A stretch of DNA of 64,000 nucleotides from Arachis hypogaea (taxonomy: Eukaryota; Streptophyta; Magnoliopsida; Fabales; Fabaceae). Below, piece by piece: positions 32,591-44,200 of the stretch. Position 1 is the first letter of the stretch. The number at the start of each line of letters is the position of its first letter. A program made the translations under genes and the position numbers. The notes below the pieces were generated by a model. It saw nothing but the letters and a program-made list of their open reading frames with translations. It did no database searches and was not told the origin of the DNA. The DNA is taken from assembly GCF_003086295.3 (NCBI RefSeq), contig NC_092039.1, positions 72,869,649-72,933,648 of the forward strand, given 5' to 3'.

Positions 32591-33924
32591 TTTTAGGTAC
32601 ACTTAAAAAGTGTAGCCAAAAATGAAAAAAATGATGCCTTAGGCTACGACTATGCTTTCTAGGCTACGGCTACGCTTTTTGAGGTGATTCCTATTTAGCC
32701 GTTGCCTATTCTCAAAGGCTACTCTTTTCTGCACCAAGGGCTACGCTTTTGGCATTTGGGAATAGGGCGGTGCGCTTTTCAAGTGATGTTGACCAGGACC
32801 AAAGGCTACACTTTTTAGCTTCCATTTCTACCAGAATAGGCTATACTTTTCAGTGCTACTGCATCTCCTGTAAAGCGTAGCTACATTGTATACTATGGCT
32901 ACTCTTTATAAGTGTAGCCTTAGGTCCTTCAATTTTTTTTGAATACTATAGCTACTGTATATAAGTGTAGCCTTAGCTCTCTTATTTTTTTATATATATA
33001 ATATTCTATTAATTCTTAATACAACATAATATTTAGTAATATGATTACATGTATAATAGTTCTGTATTTTTAATTAAATGAGTTAAATATTATAAAATAA
33101 AAAAATACATACTTATACTAAATAATTTCTTTAAATAATAAAAATTATCTCTAACCAAAATATATTCATAATAATGATCCAAAAATACTAGAATGAAATT
33201 AATTATGAATATTCATACATCTCACACTTAGAATTTACTACTAATACTCTACAAAAAATATATCCTACATAAGTATCTTCTATTAAAAGTCATTAGTCAA
33301 CTAACCATACATGTATCCATTCCTAACACTACTCTATCTTAGCCAATAAACCACAATAATAATCAGCTTAATCTTTGTTATTATCCTACATAATTATATA
33401 GAAAAGTAGTTAGAAAAATATTCATAATTAAAAAATCAAACTCAAAACTATCAATGACTGATATCATTAATTCTTTCTGTACCTTGTACAAGTTTCACCA
33501 ATGCATAATAGTGTTTCATAAATCTAAATTTAGAATTCAAAAATAAAAAAAAAACATAAGCTATAACCCATAAAATAAAAAAGCTATAAAATCAGAAATA
33601 ACCAAGTCATACTATATTTGTTGTGTTATGTCATATATACCAAGTCATCCCATGTTTCTAGTTCACGGTGAAAAAGAAATAACCAAAAATAACAATACAA
33701 CTTTCAGCCACAGCAAAATAGAAGTGCAGAAAATCAGAAATACAACAACCAGAATTGCACAAACAAATTTCAACTATAGCAATACAACTTCGTTAAGTAT
33801 TAGTAAAGTCAACAACATATGAATTCCAACCATAGCAATTAATGTAAATGCAAGTAACACAAAACTATTCCAATATCACCCATGAGACTATAGTATCTAC
33901 CCCCTTAAAATACCAACATACTAG

Positions 33925-36540
33925 GAAATTTCACCCCCCGTTGCATATCTTCCCGTGTGGTCCTTCAAGAGTTTTTCAAGTGCTAAAACAAAAGTGGTAA
34001 TAGTAAGATAACATTAGAATATGCCCTAAAAAAATAGAAATGCATATTTAAAGCCTTTAGTGTATAAGCAAGTTAATCAAACATCACCTGTGAAGCCCTT
34101 TCTAAGGACACCTTGTACCCAAGGAAGCTTTTCGTCAGGGCTGAATTTTTTCCCAATGTAATTCTGTAAATAACAATGGACATAGTGTGTAAAGTATAAG
34201 CTAAAATATCCAGGAACAGTAGCTTCATTCGTAATAGAAAATCAGGAACCGAATGCACACCAGAAAGCTTATGTTTTGAAGAGGCTGATGGACGAGGAAA
34301 CGATGTGGGTAGCTTGTGGATGAGATGACATGATTAGAACTTAGAAGGCAACACATTCATTAGAGTTTGCAACCAATAACTGACACAGAGCAGGATCTAA
34401 AAATTGATTGCTCTATCTTTTGTGAATATCTGATGAGCGGATATTTTATACGCTTTTTGGGGGTAATTTCATGTAGATTTTAGTATGTTTTAATTAGTTT
34501 TTAGTATAATATCATTAGTTTTTAGGCAAAAATCATACTTCTGGACTTTACTATGAGTTTGTGTATTTTTCTGTGATTTCAGGTATTTTCTGACTGAAAT
34601 TGAGGGAGCTGAGCAAAAATCTGATTTAGGCTGAAAAAGGACTGCTGATGCTGTTGGATCCTGACCTCCCTGCACTCGGAATGGATTTTCTGGAGCTACA
34701 GAAGTCCAATTGACGCGCTCTCAATTGGGTTGGAAATTAGACATCCAGGGCTTTCTAGAAATATATAATAGTCTATACTTTGCGCAAAGATAAATGACGT
34801 AAACTGGCGTTCAACGCCAGTTCCATGTTGCAGTCTAGCGTCCAGCGCCAGAAACAGGTTACAAGTTGGAGTTCAACACCCAAAACACGTTACAACCTGG
34901 CGTTCAACTCCAGAAACAGCCCAAGCACGTGAGAGGCTTAAGTCTCAGCCCCAACACACACCAAGTGGGCCCCAAAAGTGAATTTATGTACCAATTATCT
35001 TAGTTTACTCATATTCTGTAAACCTAGGTTACTAGTTTACTATTTAAACAACTTTTAGAGACTTATTTTGTACCTCATGACATTTTGAGATCTGAACTAC
35101 ATACTCTTTGACGGCATGAGTCTCTAAACTCCATTGTTGGGGGTGAGGAGCTCTGCAGCGTCTCGATGAATTAATGCAATTACTTATATTTTTCCATTCA
35201 CATATGCGTGTTCCTATCTAAGATGTTCATTCGCGTTTAATTATGGAGAAGGTGATGATCCGTGACACTCATCACCTTCCTCAACCCATGAACATGTGTC
35301 TGATAACCACCTCCGTTCTACATTAGATTGAATGAATATCTCTTAGATTCCTTAATCAGAATCTTCGTGGTATAAGCCGGAGTGATGGCGGCATTCATGA
35401 GAATCCGGAAAGTCTAACCTTGTCTGTGGTATTCCGAGTAGGATTCCGGGATTGAATGACTGTGACGAGCTTCAAACTCCTGAAGGCTGGGCGTTAGTGA
35501 CAGACGCAAAAGAATCATTGAATTCTATTCCAACCTGATTGAGAACCGACAGATGATTAGCCGTGCTGTGACAGAGCATCTGGACCATTTTCACTGAGAG
35601 GATGGGAAGTAGCCATTGACAACGGTGAAACCCTACATAGAGCTTGCCATGGAAGGAACTTTGTAATTATGTTATTGAGTTGAATATTATATTGCAGGGA
35701 TTCAGAGGACAAAGCATCTCCAAAACCCCAACATATTCTCCATTACTGCATTACAAGTAATTAATTCACGCTCTTTTATTTTTCTAATAATTCAAATTGA
35801 TAATTTTAATTGAAATCCTGATTAAGAATAATAAAATAAACATAGCTTGCTTCAAACCAATAATCTCCGTGGGATCGACCCTTACTCATGTAAGGTATTA
35901 CTTGGACGACCCAGTGCACTTGCTGGTTAGTTGTGCGGATTGCAAAAGTGTGATTGCAATTTTGTGCACCAATATCACTAGGCAGCAAAGGGTGTTTAGG
36001 ATACTTATCGTCCAGATAATGCATAGATACAAAACAACAATATGAATGAGGGAAACAAAGGGGGAAAGGGGTACAAAAAGAAAGCATTTAGATATGAAGT
36101 TGGAGGGATGACCATAATAATGGCTAAGGGGTCAGCAAGCACAAGATCGCCATCCACCAAAACTGGCACGAAACCAACGGGGTTGAGCTTGAGGAATTTT
36201 GAACATGATCAAATAAAATATTGAGTAAACACTAATCATACTGCACATGTAAAATAGTCTTTTCTTGCAAAATTCATATCTACAGAGAACCAGAAATTTA
36301 GGGAAGACTACAATTTTGACCCCTGAAACAGACTTTCCTTACAAAATAACCATTTCAAGTTTTCAATTTGACAAACTAAATCCAAGAGAGCATATCATTA
36401 CTTGTTATTTATTGTTTTTGTTAGCAGAAGATTAGGGATTAAGTAGTGAGGATCTTGAGGAAAATAAAAGGAAGGGAACAAACCGGGATGAGATTGCTCT
36501 CCCTTCAAGAGATTGACGGATATATAGTCATATTTTAGGC
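33925..36540 (-). pseudogene. Captured zeta-class glutathione transferase (GSTZ) fragment, six exons
   Basis: Minus-strand exons with introns kept read: GLKYDYISVNLLKGEQSHP (36540-36484), [17 protein letters not shown] and ADPLAIIM (about 36201-36119), [16 protein letters not shown] (about 36027-35972, cut by the solo LTR), HKR..AINF beyond the LTR (34430-34400), QATHIVSSSIS (about 34318-34270), GKKFSPDEKLPWVQGVLRKGF (about 34165-34090) and ALEKLLKDHTGRYATGG (33982-33925). This is the order and wording of plant GSTZ / maleylacetoacetate isomerase, the tyrosine-catabolism enzyme. The first exon with the active-site Ser and the C-terminal exons are absent. A frame change after HKR and the LTR insertion rule out function. 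Confidence 0.85.
34431..35971 (+). repeat. FIDEL-like solo LTR inside the CACTA element
   Basis: The 1541-base LTR runs from TGATGAGCGGATATTTTATA to TTTTGTGCACCA. Perfect five-base flanks ATATC lie at 34426-34430 and 35972-35976. It matches the 3' LTR at 11755-13306 in order and content, including the GGCGTTCAACGCCAG palindromes (34805-34915). It lies inside the captured GSTZ exon, just after the codons for LLPSDI, so it came after the capture. No internal element sequence remains, which implies LTR-LTR recombination. Confidence 0.92.
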
Positions 36541-37077
36541 CTGAAATGAATGAAAATCACAATCATATTAAGAGGAAGAAAGAAGCAAGGAAATGATCAC
36601 AGAAACACAAAACTATTCCAACATCACCCATGAGACTATAGCAACCAAGATAATCAAGGTTTGGGTTGGTTATACAAGAGAATTAAGAAGAAGAAGGAGA
36701 AGTGGAAAATGGAAATTACGAGTTACTAAAATCACTAAACCATATAAAGAGATAAGGGATGTAACTAACACCAAATTGAAAGCTTTTAGTTCATACTTAA
36801 AACACAGATCTAATTTTTGATACTCACTTTAGTAGGCATAACCCTTCCCTTTTCTTTACGAAACTGATTATACACAATTACTTATACAATTCATAACAAC
36901 AGTTTCAAAATTCAAATAAAAAAAGAAAAACTCGCAAAATCCTCAACATGCCAAGAAGGGAGAAAATTGTGGGAAAAAAACATAAAAACAGAAAAAAGAA
37001 AGCAAAGTAAGGAAGTAGCATGGAAGACTTCAAATGCATGTAAGAATTAGAAAAGGAAAAATTAAGGGGAAAAATTA

Positions 37078-37160
37078 AGCTTTGCTACCAACTTTAATCC
37101 TCTCTTGTTCTTCTCACGGGAGATAGTGACAGAATCACCAAGAGCACCAGCTTTCCCACA
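37078..37160 (-). pseudogene. Captured ribosomal protein L22 fragment, scrambled
   Basis: The minus strand from about 37160 reads CGKAGALGDSVTISREKN, the highly conserved centre of cytosolic ribosomal protein eL22. It is followed at once, in another frame, by QERIKVGSKA, which in the intact protein lies just before the first stretch. The two adjacent segments are therefore in swapped order or partly duplicated, joined at a shared AACAAGAG-type sequence. Only about 28 codons are recognisable. It is on the same strand as the GSTZ and PABP pieces. Confidence 0.75.
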
Positions 37161-38621
37161 AATAGTGACAAGCATACACAAACCCATAATCAGTCTTATT
37201 CCTTTTTGTATGGATTAAGAAACTATCAGCTTCCGTTTAATAACCGTTCAGCTGAAATTTTCACATAGAACTTCATCATCATTCCACTTTTATGCATAAT
37301 TAGTTATGTGCTTACCCTTTAGTCCTTTACTAAGTACATAACATCTTAAAATATGATGATTAAACGTATGCCAAAGACCAACTTTGAAGCATTTCAAAAA
37401 TGGTAGAATAGAAAGAATCAATATCAAAGATTCCTATACATATTCTACCAACAAATAAATATTTATTCACCACTTTTTATATGATTTTTTAAAAACTGGC
37501 TACTGATTTAGTACATTTCAGAAAAACAGCAAGCAATAACCAATTTAGAAAAATCATATAAAATCCATCTTTGGTTAGATTCTCCTAAAATTTGATGTGG
37601 TTGAACCAGACTTACCCATCTTTCACCCAGTTTAAGTCCCAGAACATTTTCACTTCTCTAAAAAAAGTTATACCTCTCGAAATATGGTTTTGTTTTAAGG
37701 CAGCAGTGAACAGCCCTGCTTTTAGAAGACAAAACTTTCTCTATAAAATTCTAATTATCCTAAAATTTGGACATAAAATATTAGACATCCTAATATTTCA
37801 TTCATCTTTGGTTTCACTTCTAAAGAGTTTCAGAGTATTGAGATATGTGGTTTTGAAGTTGCTGTTCCAGCATTCGTACAGCATTGTTTCTACAGAAAAT
37901 GGCCATTTTCTGAAAATCATATCTCCCAAACCACACATCGAAAAATTCTGAAATTTTAGGAGAATAATCTAGACATCTTATAGTTTCATAGAAAAATAAT
38001 TTCACTCATTTTGAGTGGCTATATTGCTCCCAGTTTTGTTCACAAATTGCTGCTCGAAACTGCATAATTCTGCAACATGTAACCTCGGGTTTTGAAAGGT
38101 CATAATTTGATTCCTAGCTTTTCACTTACTCTAACCTTGCATTCTAACTTTCTTTTACCTATTGTAACTTGTTGAAAAGATTAAATCAGCCCAAAGTGCT
38201 CAGGATTAATAAATCATCATTTTTTATCACTTTTCACATTTAAGCATACTCATATGAAATCAACAATTTCTGCATTGCTCAATATAGCAATCCAGCCACA
38301 AATCACTTAAACAATTCACATATATTATCGTCAATTTACTGCATCATATATAACAAATAGCCCAGCATCATCTCAAATAATCATTAGCATGTATCATCAA
38401 TTAATTCAATCATGAAACTTGGCTTTTAGCCTTTCAACAAATTATGCACTCTAACAAACAAAATTTTTAGCATCATCATCATTCAATAAATTATAAATCA
38501 AACACAACATCATTCAATTAGTCACAACCTCAATTCTATCACCTCGTTCCCGTGGCTTCTCAGCAGTATCACTATCAACACTCTCTCTAAACCAATTTGA
38601 AGCACCAAAGCAATTTCCAAA

Positions 38622-38915
38622 GCTGGACAAGATATTTCCAAACTTTTGAAATAAATCATGTAATTCCGCATTATCTATGGATTCAACTAAGTTCTGTCGC
38701 AGTACAAGAAAAACAAAAGAATTCACTTTAGAAATGATATTGATCTTGGCATATGATTAAGTATGGTGTATCAAAGCTGCAAACAAATAGACATATACCT
38801 TAACAAAAACATTCCCTTTGCCACTTTTTCTCACATCAGGATCGCGACGAGACCACATGACCCTTATCACTTTTCCGTGTAGTAAAGAATGATTCTTCAA
38901 CTCAATTGCACGACT
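38622..38915 (-). pseudogene. Captured poly(A)-binding protein fragment, two exons
   Basis: Minus-strand exon 1 (38915-38799) reads RAIELKNHSLLHGKVIRVM and then WSRRDPDVRKSGKGNVFVK, ending at a GT donor. After an intron of about 105 bases with an AG acceptor, exon 2 (38693-38622) reads NLVESIDNAELHDLFQKFG and NILS. This is the end of RNA-recognition motif 1, the linker, and the start of motif 2 of plant cytoplasmic PABP. The intron is kept, so the capture was from genomic DNA. The rest of the gene is not visible. Confidence 0.85.
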
Positions 38916-39690
38916 AGCTATTCATGAAAATCAAAGACCGAATTAAATTAACAGTAATTAGTGTATGTAGTGTTCATACAAACTCGAGCAACATGTGGAC
39001 TAATAAGAGGAAACAAAATCAGACACTCAAAAAATCTTAATAAATTCACAGCTACAAGAACCCACTTTTAAAAAAACAAAATTAAAAGAAAGAAATTTGC
39101 AAACAAAGTTTAGTAATCTTGTCCCACTAAGTGCAGATAGCTTACAAAGATTAGACAATACACAAAACAACAAAGACAATAACAATAACTAGAGTTAGAT
39201 ACATGAAACAACCAATGCTATTGTGCCCTGTCATAAGTCATCTTTGTGTTTATCCCATTTATTTTTAAATCTCTTCTAATAATTTCTGCTAAAGTTTTCT
39301 TTGTTCTTCCTCTCCGCTAAAATACACCATTTGTAACTAACTTAAGCAATCTCCCCTAACCTCTCTGAAGCTCAGGAAGCTGCAAGACAATTAACGGACA
39401 GAAAGGAATCAAGAAATGCAATAACAATGTAAGTAGTGTACCAAACAATAATAGAAATAAACAATTTCAGAAAATCAGAGTAGTCCATAAACCAACAACC
39501 CCTTAACACAGCAGCCACAGTACCTGAAAATCTGAAAATAATTGGAAAACATCAAAACCAAAAAGAAAGTAAAAATAAAACATGATGCTTCTTAATTTAA
39601 AAACAAATAATCGTAGAACCTCCCCTAATCAGAACAATTATCAAAACTCCTAATCAGAAGTTCCAATCATCAAAATCCCTAATCAGAACA

Positions 39691-40089
39691 CTAATTATTT
39701 ACCTGAGCTTGAGCAGAGGTCAAAGAAGAGAAGAAGAAGAAGAAGAACACTAGCGGCAGAGAAGAAGAGGATGAATGGGGACAACACCGTCGTGACCGAG
39801 ACAGAAAAACCAATCGTCGTCGTTGAGGGTCAGAGAAGTGCCGTCGCACTTTGCGTTCATTGTCGCTGAGGGTCGTCAACTCGTCATCACCGAGAGGCGA
39901 GAAGCAGCACAGCACCGTCGTGATTCTGAGGCTGGTGAGTGGTGACGGAAGCCGTGACGGTGGCTGGTGAGAGACAAAGAGAGGGTTGAGAGGAAAAGGG
40001 TGATGGCAGATGGTGAGAGGCAGAGAGAGGGCTGAGAGAGGAAAGGTGGTGACACCGTTCGTGAGCTGTGAGGGGGACCGAGGGTCCAT
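39691..40089 (-). CDS. Possible first exon of a chimeric CACTA transcript
   Basis: The open stretch of 132 codons starts MDPRSPSQLTNGVTTF and continues with a Ser/Leu/Pro-rich, low-complexity sequence. A good donor, CAG|GTAAAT, lies at about 39709. It is the GC-rich island near the right end of the CACTA element, where non-autonomous CACTA copies often have their promoter and first exon. All captured fragments lie downstream on the same strand. I recognise no domain, and it may be untranslated. Treat as a hypothesis for the transcript start, not a proven gene. Confidence 0.35.
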   Translation of the reverse strand: MDPRSPSQLTNGVTTFPLSALSLPLTICHHPFPLNPLFVSHQPPSRLPSPLTSLRITTVLCCFSPLGDDELTTLSDNERKVRRHFSDPQRRRLVFLSRSRRCCPHSSSSSLPLVFFFFFFSSLTSAQAQVNN

Positions 40090-40479
40090 GGCTGCGTCTT
40101 GTGGTGCTGAGAGAAGATGGCTGTGTGCAGAGTGTAGATCCTAGAGTAGTGTATGGTAGTATGTGATTTGGTGAAAAGGGAACAAAAAATTACTAAGTGT
40201 TTATGTATTTGGCTATAGATACATTAGGCGTCATTTTTAAAACGCACCCAAAATATAATAAATAAGTTACTTTTTAAAAGCGCTTCTTTTGGTATAAAAA
40301 GTGTACCTATAGATATCAATATAAGGCTATGCTTTATAAGTGATCTTTATTGTATCTAAGGCTACACTTTTTAAATGTTGCCACAATTGTGTTTCCTATT
40401 CCCTTATAAAAAGGGAATATGCAAAAAAGCGTAGCCTATTCAGCTTTTCAAATGTAGCTTAAAAATAGTGTAGCTGAAT

Positions 40480-40498
40480 GAGTGTTTTTCTTGTAGTA
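40480..40498 (-). repeat. CACTA right terminal inverted repeat
   Basis: The sequence is the inverse complement of the left end over 18 of 19 bases; the outermost base is A where G is expected. Subterminal words AAAAAGCGTAGCC and GGCTACACTTTTTAA precede it (40240-40470). Confidence 0.9.
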
Positions 40499-40501
40499 TT
40501 T

Positions 40502-40880
40502 GTTTACCGAGACAGGACATTGAGACAGAGATACTGAGACACAAATTGTGTTTGACAAAAGAGATATAGACAGAAATATTGTGTTTAGAATTCTGAATAG
40601 TATATTCTGTATCTATCCTAACAGAAAGAACACAGAAACACTAATAAAAAATATATTTTATTTTTTATTTTTTTATTATTTTTATTAATTTTTTATAATT
40701 ATATTTTTTATTATTTTATTTTTATTTTAATTTTTTAAATAAAAAATAAAAATAAGCTAAATTTTTATAATTTATTCTAATTTATAAAAAAAATACAACA
40801 ACTTAAAATTTTGTATTTCTATTTTTTAAATTTTGTTCTCAGTGTCTTGCTATATGTTCTCACAAATCAACGCATTGTAA
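40502..40880. repeat. Possible MITE beside the CACTA right end
   Basis: The left side reads GAGACAGGACATTGAGACAG and AGATACTGAGACAC; the inverse of the right side (about 40840-40872) reads TGTGAGAACATATAGCAAG and ACACTGAGAAC. The middle is very AT-rich. The paired ends suggest a small inverted-repeat element against which the CACTA element inserted. Confidence 0.4.
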
Positions 40881-41298
40881 AACATTCCCGTAAAAAGTTA
40901 AAAAGTTTAATCACACATTAGGATAATTCCGGTCAAAATTAAGAAGAAAAAGGAAAAGAAGAGGGATTAATTTTTCTAAAAGAAAGACGCTTGACTAGAC
41001 ACGAAAAAACAAAAGAAAAAAAAGGCAAAAGACCCTTTGTCTAGAAACATCCTGACCCTTGATTCTCATCTTGCACTTACATCGTCACGGTCACTCATCT
41101 CTCCCTCCAAGGTAAACCCTTCGTCGTGGAACTCTCTAGAACCTCGTCAACTCTCCCCTTCAACCCCAACAGCACTATTCATTCAGTAAGAATACTCACT
41201 CCCTTAAGACCCCTCTTCTTCGTTTTCCTCGCTCTTTATTCAGTAACTGTACTCACTTCCCTCTTGTCATATTCATTCTCCGAAGAAAAGGAAGCGAA

Positions 41299-44200
41299 AT
41301 GGAAGAAGACTTCGACATGCCCCAAGCTGAGGAGATGAACGAAGACTTTGATCTCCCCGACGAGGACCCAATCCTGAAGGTTGGCGAGGAGAAGGAGATC
41401 GGAAACCAAGGCCTCAAGAAGAAGCTCCTCAAGGAAGGTCAAGGCTGGGATACCCCCGAAGTTGGTGATGAAGTCGAAGGTATTTAATCTTTTTCTACAT
41501 TTTCATTTCATTTATTAATTTATTTTGTCATCTTATTTTATATTTATTTATTTAAATTGATAGTTCACTACACGGGGACTCTGCTTGATGGAACGAAGTT
41601 CGATTCGAGCCGCGATAGGGATAGCACTTTCAAGTTCACTCTCGGACAAGGTCAGTGATGTGCTCTTATTTGTTTATTTGAATATTTTTGGATGTTTTGG
41701 TGGTGGTGTTATCATGAGAGTTTGAAGCTATATAGCCTCTGATTTTGACTTGAATTGTTTCTGGGAATGTTTTCATGAAAAACCTTGTGGGTGGGTATTA
41801 TGTTTTATTGTGTATGAATGGCATGATTTGGTAAAATAACGGCTTCATGCTTTGCTGCTTTCACCCAGCATAAGTATTAGGAAGCCATAAAGTTGATTTT
41901 GTATTATTTGGATTGGATTCACAATTCACATGCAGAATTTGGGAAAAATGATAATGAGCTTTTACTATGAACCTGGGATTCACTGTGAACGCTACATAAG
42001 GCACCATTTCATTCATTTGTGTTTATAGTATGTACATGTTTGTAGTTATAAAAGGTTTTTCAGTGGTATGGTGTCGAATAGGGGTTCACCGTCATCACTC
42101 TCGTGGAACTGGTGTGAAGATTGCATGTCAGTAACCTCAGTTATCCGTTGAAAGTGTTTGTAACTGATGTCATCTTTGTGCAGGGCAAGTAATTAAAGGA
42201 TGGGATGAAGGCATTAAAACCATGAAAAAGGCGGAAAATGCTCTTTTCACCATCCCTCCTGCGCTAGCCTATGGTGCATCTGGCTCACCTCCAACTATTC
42301 CTCCGAATGCAACACTCCAGTTTGATGTCGAGCTTTTGTCTTGGACTAGTGTAAAGGACATATGTAAGGATGGTGGTATATTTAAGAAAATACTTAAGGA
42401 GGGGGAAGGATGGGAAAACCCCAAGGATCCTGATGAAGTATTAGGTATATTGATATTTATCATTTAGTTTATTTCATTTGATTTAGGCCTGCATTATTTA
42501 GCTTAGCCGTAACTGATACTGTATTGGTTGATAATATAGTTAAGTATGAGGTTCTTCTGGAAGATGGAAAGGCTGTGGCTAAGTCTGATGGAGTGGAGTT
42601 CAGTGTCAGAGAGGGTAATTACATTTAATTTCTGTCGGCAGTAATATATTGTTTCCATTTGCGGTATATCTAAGACTATCTTTTAATCAATGGTAGGTCA
42701 CTATTGTCCTGCATTGTCAAAGGCTGTTAAAACCATGAAGAAGGGAGAGAAAGTTATTTTGACAGTGAAGCCACAATGTAAGTTGTCTACAGAACAATTT
42801 GGCGATGTCACCATCTTTAGAAGAATTCAATAATACTTTTTATGTTCTCCACTTTGTTACTTAATTGATAATTTTATTGATTTCTTGGATTTGTAGATGG
42901 ATTTGGTGAGAAAGGGAAGCCAGCAGATGGTGATGAAGGAGCAGTTCCACCAAACGCAACATTGCAGATTACTCTCGAGTTAGTCTCCTGGAAGACTGTG
43001 TCTGAGGTAACTGATGACAAGAAAGTGGTGAAGAAGATACTCAGTGAAGGGCAAGGATATGAGCGGCCAAATGAGGGGGCTGTTGTGAAAGGTGACTATT
43101 AATCATTGCGAATGTTGATGATTGCTTTATCATTCAGCCAGTCCCTATTTGCACTGTTTCTAATAATTTCTTTCTCGTGTACAATCTTACCAGTGAAACT
43201 GACTGGTAAGCTGAAAGATGGCACTGTCTTTGTGACAAAGGGCCATGAAGAGGAGCTGTTTCAATTTAGAACAGACGAAGGTGCATTGAAATATGCCAGG
43301 GTTTTTGCTTCGCCTTATCTTTCATTTTTACTTTTTGGGATTCAAAGTGATGTGATGCTTAATCTGAAACAGAGCAAGTCATTGATGGGCTTGATAGAGG
43401 TGTAATGTCCATGAAGAAAGGTGAAGTGGCATTACTGACTATTGCACCTGAGTATGCTTTTGGTTCAGCAGAATCCCAGCAAGAGTTGGCTGTTGTTCCT
43501 TCTAACTCAACTGTGTATTATGAGGTGGAGCTAGTTTCGTTCGAGAAGGTGAGCCGATGACAGAGAGTTAACTGCCATTGTGCATGGATTTTTATTTGTT
43601 CTTGTTATGGTAAAATAGTTACAAAATGTGTTGCTATCTTTCGAAAACCGACAACCTAACATAGCGAATGGCTGCTCACAAGGGGCTGAATAATACTGGA
43701 GAGACAGCAAGGCAATTTGTACATATTGCAGCACTTTTATAGCTTGGGATATGTTCATTTCTGTGCTTGCACTTTGTACCTAACGGTCTGTCTTCACATT
43801 TAATAGAAGCATTTAAAGTACATAGATGTAATTACAATGCACTGTTGTCCATTCAGTACGAGTACTACAACATTGTTTATATATTTATCTGAGGCACTGT
43901 CAAGTCTATCTGTTCTCTCCATCATCGAATGAAAATCAGTTCCAAATACTGGAGCTAGGTTGGGGCAATTACAATTTCAGTTGTCATTTTCTTGCTTAAC
44001 ACAACAAAATTCTGGCTTGGTAGAAACTTCCATCCTTGGTAGGAGTTGAAATAAGAACAATGTTATGTAACTCGTATTTTTATGGTTTACACTATACTTT
44101 CTATTACGTGCTCGTGTACCTGTTCATTTTTTATCCATTGGATATTGTATGTCCACTGTATTGGAATTTTAACGCAATTAATTCTCCTATTCTTTCAGGA

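Larger units (their letters stand above)
32572..40498 (-). mobile_element. Non-autonomous CACTA transposon carrying host gene fragments (Pack-CACTA)
   Basis: The left end is CACTACAAGAAAAACACTC (32572-32590) and the right end is its inverse with only the last base changed (40480-40498). Three-base flanks TTT lie on both sides (32569-32571, 40499-40501), as CACTA elements make. Subterminal repeats of GGCTACGCTTTT on the left and AAAAGCGTAGCC on the right are typical of the superfamily. No transposase was found. The interior carries pieces of at least three genes, all on the minus strand, and an inserted solo LTR. Without that LTR and its duplication the element is about 6.4 kb. Confidence 0.85.

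Noticed and set aside
36042..36224. 60-codon + strand ORF
   Set aside because: It is the antisense of the captured GSTZ exon, whose minus-strand reading matches a known enzyme.
37592..38005. Overlapping ORFs on both strands inside the CACTA element
   Set aside because: They show no similarity I can name, and the wording resembles non-coding LTR or intron sequence as at 21690-22090.
41126..41338. Upstream ORF at the FKBP gene start as an alternative N-terminus
   Set aside because: It is in another frame and runs through the 5' UTR; the ATG at 41299 gives the conserved acidic ROF-type start.
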